NCBI GenBank assembly: GCA_964384805.1
Contig: CAYLLO010000027.1
Coordinates: 1-18,863 of the forward strand
Reading direction: 5' to 3'
DNA: 18,863 bases
Origin: HGM10611 sp964384805
Lineage (GTDB): Bacteria; Bacillota_I; Bacilli_A; ML615J-28; CAG-313
The position numbers and the translations under genes were made by a program. Every line of letters begins with the position of its first letter. The first letter of the stretch is position 1. A model generated the notes under the pieces. That model did no database searches. It saw only the letters and a program-made list of their open reading frames with translations, and was not told the origin of the DNA. Below, piece after piece: positions 1 to 5,871 of the stretch.

Positions 1-2
1 CC

Positions 3-302
3 TCGGTATTGTTAGATAAAAAAATTGATTGGGTCAATCGAAGTGTTTTTACAACGCTTGCGATGGTATATATTGTTTATGGTAAAACAATATTTGAAAA
101 CTGGTTATATCGTGCTATTGGTCTTAATTTAATTAATTTTGATGATTATCAAAGGGCAATAGTCAACGCGAAAAACGAAGAGTTAGGTGTTTTAGATTTT
201 GATAATGATGTTTTTAAAAAAGAAGGTGAAAAATTAATTAAAGAATATGAAGATTTAAACGGTGTATTAAAAGCTTTTATCAAGAAAGAATGGGAGGAAT
301 AA
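3..302 (+). CDS. Hypothetical protein, 3' part only (gene starts left of the window)
   Basis: The frame is open from the first base of the window to a TAA at 300-302. No ATG occurs near the left edge. The only early start codon is TTG at 9-11, and no Shine-Dalgarno site can be judged so close to the edge, so I read this as a truncated gene. The visible 97-99 residues begin with a moderately hydrophobic stretch (FTTLAMVYIVYG) and end in a charged Lys/Glu-rich helix. I do not recognise a family. It is followed after 2 bp by the next CDS, whose ribosome binding site lies inside this gene's last codons, so the two are probably co-transcribed cargo of the element to the left. Confidence 0.55.
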   Translation, partial: SVLLDKKIDWVNRSVFTTLAMVYIVYGKTIFENWLYRAIGLNLINFDDYQRAIVNAKNEELGVLDFDNDVFKKEGEKLIKEYEDLNGVLKAFIKKEWEE

Positions 303-304
303 AA

Positions 305-709
305 ATGAAAAAAGAATTGTTGATAAATGGTAGTGTAGTAGAATTACGAAACGGTTTAAAATATTTATACGTAGATGGAACGCTTTTATGTGTTGATTCA
401 TTAGGTGAGGCAGAAGACATTGATGATTATGACGAAGAGTTATTTAGTTTATACGATGCTCAATATGATGTTATGAAAATTCATGTTGATCCAAAATGCT
501 CTGTAGGTCTTTTGAGTAAATCATTGCGAGATGTTTTTTGGAATGCTAAGTGGATGTGGATTAGAGGAGAAGAGAAAGAAAAATGTGAAAATTGTAATAT
601 TATTGAATCTTTTTCCGAAACGATGTTATTGGTTTTGAAATTATTAGATGATTCTAAAATTGAAGAGGCTAAGTTTGTAATGAAGAATTTTTTAGATGAA
701 AGAAAATAA
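305..709 (+). CDS. Small phage-type hypothetical protein (134 aa)
   Basis: I chose ATG 305 because GGGAGG at 292-297 lies 7 bp upstream; an in-frame ATG at 290 has no such site and overlaps the previous gene. The first 60 or so residues follow a pattern I associate with small proteins of Firmicutes phages and plasmids. It runs MKKELLINGSVVELRNG, then a YLYVDG strand, a run of acidic residues (EDIDDYDEEL), and a strand ending in VMKIHV. This suggests a small beta-barrel-like domain, but the match is from memory and its function is not known to me. The remainder is a Trp-rich segment (FWNAKWMW), a Cys pair (CENC, possibly metal-binding but with no second pair) and a predicted C-terminal helix. 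It lies in the same direction as the integrase. Confidence 0.7.
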   Translation: MKKELLINGSVVELRNGLKYLYVDGTLLCVDSLGEAEDIDDYDEELFSLYDAQYDVMKIHVDPKCSVGLLSKSLRDVFWNAKWMWIRGEEKEKCENCNIIESFSETMLLVLKLLDDSKIEEAKFVMKNFLDERK

Positions 710-727
710 TTGGTAAAAATTACCAGT
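709..727 (+). terminator. Weak hairpin after the 134-aa gene
   Basis: TGGTAA (711-716) and TTACCA (720-725) form a perfect 6-bp stem around AAA, and an outer T-G plus A-T pair extends it to 8 bp. There is no clean T-run after it (GTAATATTTTAG), so termination would be weak. The hairpin also begins on the stop codon of the preceding gene. Confidence 0.3.
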
Positions 728-737
728 AATATTTTAG

Positions 738-780
738 TTGATTAAAAATTATAAAAATAATATAATCTACGTGGGTAGAT
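738..780 (+). promoter_or_regulatory. Integrase promoter with an inverted repeat at the start site
   Basis: TTGATT (738-743) and TATAAT (761-766) are separated by 17 bp. The hexamers together are close to sigma-A consensus. Immediately downstream, ATCTAC (765-770) and GTAGAT (775-780) form a 6-bp inverted repeat around GTGG. It overlaps the end of the -10 box and the expected transcription start near 773. Its position would suit an operator or a leader hairpin controlling integrase expression; no regulator gene is visible in the window. Confidence 0.6.
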
Positions 781-796
781 GGATATGGAGTAATAT

Positions 797-1606
797 ATGA
801 ATTATTTAGATGAAGCAATAAAAGTTTTTTTAGAACATCAAAAAGTGAAAAATAAAATTGAAACAGTTAGGTATTATGAATCACATTTGCGGATGATTTA
901 TGAGTTTTTAGGTAACATTAAATTAGATAATTTAACTGCAGAACAATTAACTAAGTTTATTTTATCTCAACGTTCTAAAGGATTATCAAATAATACGATT
1001 AATAAACGTATAGCAGCTTTGAAAGAAGTATATAATTATTTTAATGTTGAATATCCAGGAGCAGAGCGGTTGAAACAAAAAAAGAAAAGATTTGACTACT
1101 TAACAAGCGAAGAGTTGAAAGATTTTGTTTCCTGGATAAGAAAAAGTAATTTATCTGAAGAAAATAAATTGATTTTATTTTTACTTATTGATACAGGTAT
1201 TAGACGTAAAGAACTTGTCAATATTTTGATTGAAAATATAGATTTTAAAAACAAGTCTATTTTATTAACTACAACGAAAACTGATGTTGATAGAGTTGTT
1301 TATTTTAGTGATTATACTAAAAATATTTTATTGAATTATATTACTTCAGTATCAGGTTTATTATTTAAAAATAGAAATGTTAATTCCATTTCTAAATTGT
1401 TTCAAAAAATACAAAAAGAGTATAATGAAAAAATTCACCCGCATATGTTACGGCATACTTTTGCCACCAATGCTTTGGCTAATGGTTTGCCACTTCCATA
1501 TTTACAAGCGATATTAGGTCACGAAAATATATCAACTACTGCGATATATTTACATTGTGCGGATGAATTAGTTAAAAAGTCTTATGAAAAGATAGTTTTT
1601 TATTAA
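797..1606 (+). CDS. Tyrosine recombinase / integrase (269 aa)
   Basis: Site-specific DNA strand-exchange enzyme of the phage integrase/XerC-XerD family. Residues 1-95 form the SAM-like core-binding domain (motifs LTAEQLTKFI and NTINKRIAALKEVYNYF). Residues 100-269 form the catalytic domain. The full set of active-site residues is present: R136 (TGIRRKEL), K161 in the beta-hairpin, H216 and R219 (HPHMLRHTFAT), H242 (ILGHENIS) and the nucleophile Y251 (TTAIYLH). At 269 residues it is shorter than typical XerC/XerD (about 295-300), like many compact element integrases. ATG 797 follows GGAG at 787-790 with 6 bp spacing. The gene points at the tRNA-Gln 3' fragment 90 bp downstream, so it is probably the enzyme that inserted this element. 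A chromosomal Xer protein is less likely in this context. Confidence 0.93.
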   Translation: MNYLDEAIKVFLEHQKVKNKIETVRYYESHLRMIYEFLGNIKLDNLTAEQLTKFILSQRSKGLSNNTINKRIAALKEVYNYFNVEYPGAERLKQKKKRFDYLTSEELKDFVSWIRKSNLSEENKLILFLLIDTGIRRKELVNILIENIDFKNKSILLTTTKTDVDRVVYFSDYTKNILLNYITSVSGLLFKNRNVNSISKLFQKIQKEYNEKIHPHMLRHTFATNALANGLPLPYLQAILGHENISTTAIYLHCADELVKKSYEKIVFY

Positions 1607-1633
1607 AAAAAAATGTGTTTATTATTTTTTTTC

Positions 1634-1662
1634 TTGACAAACAAAAATAATAGTTTTATAAT
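1634..1662 (+). promoter_or_regulatory. Perfect-consensus sigma-A promoter facing out of the element
   Basis: TTGACA at 1634-1639 and TATAAT at 1657-1662 are separated by exactly 17 bp, a perfect match to consensus. Transcription should begin near 1669. It would read through the tRNA-Gln 3' half and stop at the terminator ending near 1793, giving an RNA of about 125 nt. A second TATAAT occurs at 1683-1688 without a good -35. Because the tRNA 5' half and its own promoter are absent, this promoter seems to belong to the element's right end. Confidence 0.75.
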
Positions 1663-1694
1663 TGAGTTGGTTTTTGTTAAACTATAATAATTTT

Positions 1695-1750
1695 AGGCAA
1701 CGGACTTTGACTCCGTCATTCCACTAGTTCGAATCTAGTAAGGCCTACCA
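1695..1750 (+). tRNA. tRNA-Gln(TTG) 3' fragment, probable attachment-site copy
   Basis: From AGGCAACGGAC onward the sequence follows bacterial tRNA-Gln. The anticodon stem is ACGGA/TCCGT (1700-1704, 1712-1716) with loop CTTTGAC and anticodon TTG at 1707-1709. The T-stem is ACTAG/CTAGT (1723-1727, 1735-1739) with loop TTCGAAT. Then come the acceptor 3' strand AAGGCCT (1740-1746), A73 and CCA (1748-1750). Upstream there is no AGGCCTT-like acceptor 5' strand and no D-stem GCC partner, so the 5' half is missing. The fragment also looks eroded: the variable loop has 6 nt, the discriminator is A rather than the usual G, and position 72 is T rather than the A expected of tRNA-Gln. I read it as the displaced 3' end at an integration junction, not a working tRNA. 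Confidence 0.65.
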
Positions 1751-1766
1751 TATATTAAAATTATTT

Positions 1767-1793
1767 AAGACAACTAAAAGGTTGTCTTTTTTT
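1767..1793 (+). terminator. Rho-independent terminator after the tRNA-Gln fragment
   Basis: AAGACAAC (1767-1774) and GTTGTCTT (1781-1788) form a perfect 8-bp stem around TAAAAG, with a run of seven T's (1787-1793). This is probably the original terminator of the host tRNA gene. Confidence 0.8.
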
Positions 1794-1803
1794 GATTGTT
1801 TTT

Positions 1804-1834
1804 AGGCAACCTTCTTCCTAGGTTGTCTATTTTT
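1804..1834 (+). terminator. Second tandem terminator-like hairpin
   Basis: AGGCAACCT (1804-1812) pairs with AGGTTGTCT (1820-1828) in a 9-bp stem containing one G-T pair, with loop TCTTCCT and a T-rich tail (ATTTTTATTT). Its right arm is nearly the same sequence as the right arm of the preceding terminator, so the two can exchange pairing partners. The tail ends just before the ribosome binding site of the decayed gene at 1853. Confidence 0.55.
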
Positions 1835-1852
1835 ATTTATGAGGAGATTGAT

Positions 1853-2107
1853 ATGGAAAAAGAAATTAAATATCGAATTGTCTTTTACAAAAAATAAAAA
1901 AAATTTTACAAAAAAGTTAGGTAATATAGATATAATCACCGAAAAATATATTAATTATATTTTTGAGCAAGAAAGTATTGTTGAATTAACACTAAAAGTA
2001 TTTATAAAAACAGAAAAGATACTCCTGTTTATGTTAGGAGTGGTGTAATTACTAGGAAAGTTAAAATTTATGAAAATAAACCTAAATTCAATTGGTGTTT
2101 ATTATAA
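1853..2107 (+). pseudogene. Decayed small gene with two frame jumps
   Basis: GAGGAG at 1841-1846 is a strong ribosome binding site 6 bp before ATG 1853. The frame opens as MEKEIKYRIVFYKK and stops at TAA 1895. A plausible continuation is in the frame whose codons start at 1899, from NKKNFTKKLGNID to KVFIKTEK near 2017. The original frame then resumes at GAT 2018 (DTPVYVRSGVITRKVKIYEN) to TAA 2105. The two jumps fall in A-runs and restore the starting frame, as expected for two single-base indels in one ancestral gene. After the TAA the same frame stays open (EDFKNVKVKIKNKKYKK) to a TGA at 2177, so a nonsense change may also have occurred. I do not recognise the protein. A homopolymer sequencing error is an alternative explanation. 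The 69-codon ORF starting at ATG 1839 is only the middle frame of this region. Confidence 0.45.
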
Positions 2108-2159
2108 GAAGATTTTAAAAATGTGAAAGTAAAAATCAAAAATAAGAAATATAAAAAAG

Positions 2160-2219
2160 ACCAAAGATTAGTCTGCTGAGCGTTAACTCTAGAGTAATAA
2201 TACTCATTTAATCTTTGGT
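2160..2219. repeat. 60-bp palindromic element, possibly MITE- or REP-like
   Basis: ACCAAAGATTA (2160-2170) and TAATCTTTGGT (2209-2219) are a perfect 11-bp inverted repeat. The 38-nt centre holds two more foldable signals: the perfect palindrome ACTCTAGAGT (2186-2195) and GAGTA/TACTC (2192-2196, 2201-2205), which compete for the same bases. There is no T-run after the right arm (ACTATTATTTTATC), so it is not a convincing terminator. It sits in an otherwise featureless stretch (2108-2330) between a decayed gene and the next promoter, where small inserted repeats often survive. No second copy occurs in the window. Confidence 0.4.
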
Positions 2220-2334
2220 ACTATTATTTTATCACGGAAACGTAAAAAAGTAAAGTAAAAAATTATGATGAATTAAAATAAACACACATCAAAAGAAATA
2301 GATACTCAAAATAATGGTACATCCGAAGATAATA

Positions 2335-2368
2335 TGGTATAATATAATTATAATGAGCTAATTATATT
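2335..2368 (+). promoter_or_regulatory. Extended -10 promoter overlapped by a 10-bp inverted repeat
   Basis: TGGTATAAT (2335-2343) is an extended -10 element; the -35 region (TGGTAC, 2315-2320) is poor, as extended -10 promoters allow. AATATAATTA (2341-2350) and TAATTATATT (2359-2368) form a perfect 10-bp inverted repeat around TAATGAGC. It covers the end of the -10 box and the start site near 2350. This is the position of a repressor operator. HAAS-domain genes usually sit next to a PadR-type repressor gene, and none is present here. Confidence 0.6.
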
Positions 2369-2386
2369 GGTGATAAGAGGTGTAGT

Positions 2387-4213
2387 ATGACAACAGCAAT
2401 TGAGTATTTACAAGCCCTAGAAGATGAACTAAAATATTTGCCAGCTAAAGAAACACATAAAATAATTCAAATTTACCGGGATAAAATAAATAATGCGTTA
2501 GATTATGGGGACAAAATTGAAAAGATTTTAAAAGATTTACCAAGTCCAGCTGAAGTTGCTAAGGGAATATATGATAGTAAAAAAGTCAATTATTTAGATA
2601 AACGTCAAAAAGAATATCGTCGTAAAGAACTGATTAATGGACTTACATCATTAATTCTTGCTGTAGTTGTTATATTAATATTCGTGGGAATTATTGGTTA
2701 TCTAAGTATTGTGTCCTTTAATATGTTAGAAATAATTCCTAAATTTGCTAGCCGTGATAGAATAATTATGGGGGGGTTTGTGGTTGCCTATTTTATTGCT
2801 ATGTTTTTAGTAATTATTTATTTACTAGATTTAGGAATTATGATTTCTATGTTTTTATTATGTAAATTTTTACAATTATTTAGCAATTTAAAAATAGATT
2901 ATGAACAATTACAAAATTTTTCGATATCGGGTTTATTTGAAAAATGGACAAAGAAAAAGAATTTTTTAGGCAGAATATTACTTGTTATGGGAGTCATAAT
3001 GGTTATTTTAGGGGCTACAAGTATTGTAAGCGATGGTTACTTAAATCGCTCATTTACTGATGTGGTAACTGAAGAAAATGAAGAAATTATAGAAGTACCC
3101 AATGATATAACAGAAATTGTTTTAGAAAATACCAATGCTAAAGTAATTCTTCAAAAAGGAGAAAATTTTAGAATAATTAAAAATTCTGAATTTAATCGTC
3201 ATTTTACGGCAGAAAAGAAAGAACAACAATTAATTGTTTCTTTTGATGAAAAACAAAATTATGATTTTTTAGGATTATTAAATGAACCAACGATTGTCAT
3301 TAAAATGGAAGTCCCCCAAGAAGTTGTACCTAATTTAAATATTAAATTGAATACGGGAACAATAACCCTTGAAGACATTGAACTTGATAAAGTAGTTATT
3401 GGATTATCAAGTGGTGATATTACTTTAAAAAATGTAAATATTTTAGAATTTAGTTTGGAAACTGAAAATGGAAAATTAAATAGTAATTCCTGCTATTATG
3501 ATAAAGCAACTTTAAATATTGGACAGGGTCGATTAGCAAGTAGTGATGATACCTATGGTAATGCAGAGCTTAATAATGGTTCTGGGGAGATAGCTATTAA
3601 AAATAACACATATGAGGCTTTAAAACTTCATAATACAAGTGGAACAGTAGTAATTCAAAAGAGTAATATCAAAGTTTATGATTATGAATCTGTAGCCGCT
3701 ATTCTCACAATGTCAGAAATTGATGCTGAGTATTTTAATTTAACATCTAAAAATGCTTCACAATTTACTTTTACGGATTTGGAAGCAACCTTGTTTACTT
3801 TTGATTTGAATACAGGATATATTAATATGAGTAAGATTATAGGAGATATTAATGTTGTTAAATCTTTAAGTAATATTACAATTAGTGAATTGGTTGGTGA
3901 TGTTAATTGTAATATTGAAAACTCAACTTTTGCTGTATATAATTCAATCTTTGAAAATTTAAAAGCTAACTTAACTAGCTGTAATTTAGATTTAGATAAT
4001 GTAACAATTGATAAAATCGAAGTAGTAGCTCAAAATACTCAAGCAATTTGGTTAGATGTTTATAGTGAAAATATTAACTTAGATTTTAATAAGTGTAATT
4101 TAGAATATTATAATAATTTATCAAAGACAGTAGGTAATATATATATAAAAAATGTTAATAGCAATTGTGATATCGATCAAACGGTTAAATATAAAGATAT
4201 GGTGATAGAATGA
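2387..4213 (+). CDS. HAAS (DUF1700)-type membrane protein with beta-solenoid C-terminus (608 aa)
   Basis: Residues 1-80 match the HAAS/DUF1700 pattern: an N-terminal helix, LKYLPAKETHKIIQIYRDK, then LKDLPSPAEVAKGIY. Hydrophobic helices follow at about 85-112, 127-165 (long enough for two passes) and 194-213. From about 235 the protein is strand-rich, of DUF4097 (putative adhesin) type. G324, G343, G362, G381, G400 and G419 are spaced exactly 19 residues apart, and less regular rungs continue towards the C-terminus. This suggests a right-handed beta-solenoid, probably facing outside. The start is set by AGAGGTG at 2377-2382, 4 bp upstream. In known families HAAS-DUF4097 proteins pair with PadR regulators and are linked to envelope stress or signalling; here no padR is visible. 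The last codons overlap the next gene (ATGA). The exact role is not known. Confidence 0.8.
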   Translation: MTTAIEYLQALEDELKYLPAKETHKIIQIYRDKINNALDYGDKIEKILKDLPSPAEVAKGIYDSKKVNYLDKRQKEYRRKELINGLTSLILAVVVILIFVGIIGYLSIVSFNMLEIIPKFASRDRIIMGGFVVAYFIAMFLVIIYLLDLGIMISMFLLCKFLQLFSNLKIDYEQLQNFSISGLFEKWTKKKNFLGRILLVMGVIMVILGATSIVSDGYLNRSFTDVVTEENEEIIEVPNDITEIVLENTNAKVILQKGENFRIIKNSEFNRHFTAEKKEQQLIVSFDEKQNYDFLGLLNEPTIVIKMEVPQEVVPNLNIKLNTGTITLEDIELDKVVIGLSSGDITLKNVNILEFSLETENGKLNSNSCYYDKATLNIGQGRLASSDDTYGNAELNNGSGEIAIKNNTYEALKLHNTSGTVVIQKSNIKVYDYESVAAILTMSEIDAEYFNLTSKNASQFTFTDLEATLFTFDLNTGYINMSKIIGDINVVKSLSNITISELVGDVNCNIENSTFAVYNSIFENLKANLTSCNLDLDNVTIDKIEVVAQNTQAIWLDVYSENINLDFNKCNLEYYNNLSKTVGNIYIKNVNSNCDIDQTVKYKDMVIE

Positions 4214-4404
4214 TTAAAAAAATATTAGGGTATATATTATCAATTACGGGGATTCTTGGATTTTTAAGTCTTTATTTTTTGATAGTATTCTTTAAAGATA
4301 ATGATAATATTGGATATATTATTATGGTGATAGGGTATATTGTTATCTCGATTTTTATAATTGGTATTAGATTAATCAAAAAAAATAAAAAACAGGTTCA
4401 TTGA
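4210..4404 (+). CDS. Small two-helix membrane protein (64 aa)
   Basis: ATG 4210 overlaps the TGA of the preceding gene (ATGA, 4210-4213), the classical arrangement for translational coupling; GGTGAT at 4201-4206 provides a binding site. The protein is almost entirely membrane: helices at about residues 5-28 and 34-55 flank a short charged turn (KDNDN), with a basic tail (KKNKK). By the positive-inside rule both ends are probably cytoplasmic. I do not recognise a family. The coupling to the HAAS/beta-solenoid protein suggests a partner or accessory subunit. The TGA stop (4402-4404) lies inside the following terminator stem. Confidence 0.75.
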   Translation: MIKKILGYILSITGILGFLSLYFLIVFFKDNDNIGYIIMVIGYIVISIFIIGIRLIKKNKKQVH

Positions 4405-4411
4405 ACCTGTT
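4386..4411. terminator. Bidirectional terminator between convergent genes
   Basis: AACAGGTTC (4391-4399) and GAACCTGTT (4403-4411) form a perfect 9-bp stem around ATT. On the minus strand the stem is followed by a long T-run (complement of the A-tract at 4379-4390), so it ends the aspartase-family gene strongly. On the plus strand the tail is short (TTTTAACC), so termination of the 64-aa gene is weaker. The stem overlaps the plus-strand stop and abuts the minus-strand stop. Confidence 0.85.
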
Positions 4412-5791
4412 TTAACCTTTTATTCCGGGAGTGGTCAAATTCTCATTATTGATAATATTATCGACCTTTTCCTTGTCTAATAATTTTAAACTAATAATAA
4501 CCTCGGGAATAGCTCGTTCTTCATCATTGGCTATGGATACAACTTGACAAGCTTTTTCATAACCAATGTGGGGAATGAATGCCGCAATAATACTATTACT
4601 TTTCATAACATTATCTAAGCAGATATCTTTATTCACTGTTAATCCTTCGACGCAAGATTCCCTAAATGTTCTAATACAACGTCTGATGAGCGTTAAGGCT
4701 TCAAATAAGGAGTATAAAATAATTGGTTGAAAAGGGTTATACTCTAATTGGGCAGCTTCAACGGCATGGGCGATAGTAGCATCAGTTCCATATACGAAAT
4801 ATGCAACTTGATTAACAACTTCTGGAATTACGGGATTATTTTTTTGAATATTGAGGGTTGAAGAAAGTTGTATAACTGGGAGATTAATCTCTTTTAACAT
4901 ATCTAACAATCGGAAATCACTAGCTATTTTGGATAAATCTACGGCTAAATTGCGAAGTGCTCCGCTTAAAGATAGAAAAGCATCCATATTATAAGTTGTT
5001 TCAATTAAGTTTTTAGATATTTTAAACTCTTCACCAGTGTATTTATTAATGTAAAATACAACTTTTTTAGCATATTTTGTGTCGGTACTTAAACCTGTTC
5101 CGATAAGATTAGCTCCCATATTTAATTCATACATCCCGCCAAGCATTTGTTCAATACGTTTATAATTTTTCGAAATAGTATAAGCGTAGGCTTGAAATTG
5201 TTGACAATAGGTCATAGGAACAGCTTCTTTCAAATGAGTCCTTCCAATTTTTAGAACATTTGTATATTGTTCTTTTTTATCTAAAAAGGCATTTTGTAGT
5301 TTTTTTAGTTCGACCAATAATTTTTTGGTCATTCGGACGGCAGCAATTTTCCCTGCTGTTTGAATGACATCATTTGATGATTGACCAAAATTAACGTGAT
5401 CTAACGGATGAATATATTCATAAGTTCCTCGATTTCCACCCAACATTTCATTAGCTCGATTGGCAATAACTTCATTAGCGTTCATATTCATTGAAATTCC
5501 GCCGCCACCTTGAATTAAATCAGTGATGAATTGGCCATGTAAGCGACCATTTAATATTTCATCACAAGTTAAAAGAATAGCCTTAGCTTGTTTATCGGTT
5601 AAAATTTTGCTGTCTGCATTAGCTTTCGCCGCCGCTTTTTTCACAATTGCTAGCCCTTTAATCATTTGACGATTAAGCCCTTTTTTTGTAATGCCAAAAT
5701 TTTCTTTACCTCTCAAAGTATGTATTCCATAATAAGCATCTAGGGGTATTTCTTTTTCACCAATTAAATCTTTTTCAATACGTACTCTCAT
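4412..5791 (-). CDS. aspA: Diverged aspartate ammonia-lyase family protein (459 aa)
   Basis: Member of the aspartase/fumarase superfamily, whose aspartases convert L-aspartate to fumarate and ammonia. The N-terminus (RIEKDLIGEKEIPLDAYYGI), NMNANEVIANR (102-112), FGQSSNDVIQTA (135-146), GRTHLKEAVPM (183-193) and the tail PHIGYE...TPGIKG fit aspartase more than fumarase. The active site is eroded. The usual GTS of GxGTSxNMN is GIS (I99). The SSGPRxGL loop after RLL is about five residues short (RLLDMLKEI, 294-302). The signature GSSxMPxKxNP reads SSTLNIQKNNP (310-320): by alignment the catalytic Ser (S311), K317 and N319 remain, but Gly, the second Ser, Met and Pro are lost. It may have altered activity or none. 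AAAGG at 5801-5805 sets the start. It is transcribed divergently from murA. Confidence 0.85.
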   Translation of the reverse strand: MRVRIEKDLIGEKEIPLDAYYGIHTLRGKENFGITKKGLNRQMIKGLAIVKKAAAKANADSKILTDKQAKAILLTCDEILNGRLHGQFITDLIQGGGGISMNMNANEVIANRANEMLGGNRGTYEYIHPLDHVNFGQSSNDVIQTAGKIAAVRMTKKLLVELKKLQNAFLDKKEQYTNVLKIGRTHLKEAVPMTYCQQFQAYAYTISKNYKRIEQMLGGMYELNMGANLIGTGLSTDTKYAKKVVFYINKYTGEEFKISKNLIETTYNMDAFLSLSGALRNLAVDLSKIASDFRLLDMLKEINLPVIQLSSTLNIQKNNPVIPEVVNQVAYFVYGTDATIAHAVEAAQLEYNPFQPIILYSLFEALTLIRRCIRTFRESCVEGLTVNKDICLDNVMKSNSIIAAFIPHIGYEKACQVVSIANDEERAIPEVIISLKLLDKEKVDNIINNENLTTPGIKG

Positions 5792-5829
5792 ATTGACCTA
5801 CCTTTCTGATATTATGCATAACTATATGA

Positions 5830-5858
5830 ATAATATCACAAAATGATAAAATAGTAAA
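5830..5858 (-). promoter_or_regulatory. Promoter of the aspartase-family gene
   Basis: On the minus strand, TTTACT (5853-5858) and TATTAT (5830-5835) are 17 bp apart. TG precedes the -10 box by one base (TGATATTAT), making an extended -10. This leaves a leader of about 30 nt before ATG 5791. Confidence 0.5.
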
Positions 5859-5871
5859 ATAAAGTGATATT
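5832..5871. promoter_or_regulatory. Inverted repeat spanning the divergent promoters
   Basis: AATATCAC (5832-5839) and GTGATATT (5864-5871) are a perfect 8-bp inverted repeat, 32 bp centre to centre. The left arm lies on the -10 of the aspartase-family promoter and the right arm lies just beyond its -35 box. A protein binding both arms could control both divergent genes. An imperfect direct repeat (AAAATAAAGTG at 5856-5866 and 5889-5899) also occurs here. The operator role is an inference. Confidence 0.35.
5844..5852 (+). promoter_or_regulatory. Probable murA extended -10 promoter
   Basis: TGATAAAAT (5844-5852) is an extended -10 element; the -35 region 17 bp upstream (TATGAA) is weak. The start would be near 5859, giving a leader of about 50 nt. 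It lies inside the aspartase-family promoter region, so the two divergent promoters overlap. Confidence 0.4.

Larger units (their letters stand above)
1..1750 (+). mobile_element. Right end of an integrative element inserted in a tRNA-Gln gene
   Basis: Three things point to an integrated phage, ICE or satellite element whose body lies left of the window. A complete tyrosine recombinase (797-1606) sits within 100 bp of a tRNA 3' half (1695-1750) that has no 5' half. A small protein of phage-type character (305-709) precedes the integrase. No host-type metabolic gene occurs left of the tRNA fragment. Tyrosine integrases commonly use the 3' half of a tRNA gene as attachment site, leaving an intact tRNA at one junction and a 3' copy at the other. 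I infer that the intact tRNA-Gln(TTG) lies beyond the left edge. The boundary is an inference; only the right junction is visible. Confidence 0.6.

Noticed and set aside
290..304. Upstream ATG 290 as start of the small phage-type gene
   Set aside because: GGGAGG at 292-297 lies after it and is correctly spaced for ATG 305.
1668..1750. A complete tRNA-Gln starting at TGGTTTT (1668)
   Set aside because: The segment can pair with the acceptor 3' strand only through two G-U pairs and a U-U mismatch at position 1-72. The D-arm region would be about five bases too long, and no GCC/GGC D-stem forms.
1839..2048. 69-codon ORF starting at ATG 1839
   Set aside because: Its ATG overlaps the GAGGAG ribosome binding site of ATG 1853 and has no binding site of its own. 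The ORF is better explained as the middle frame of a decayed gene.
2160..2235. Rho-independent terminator
   Set aside because: The stem is good, but the loop is 38 nt and the right arm is followed by ACTATTATTTTATC instead of a T-run.
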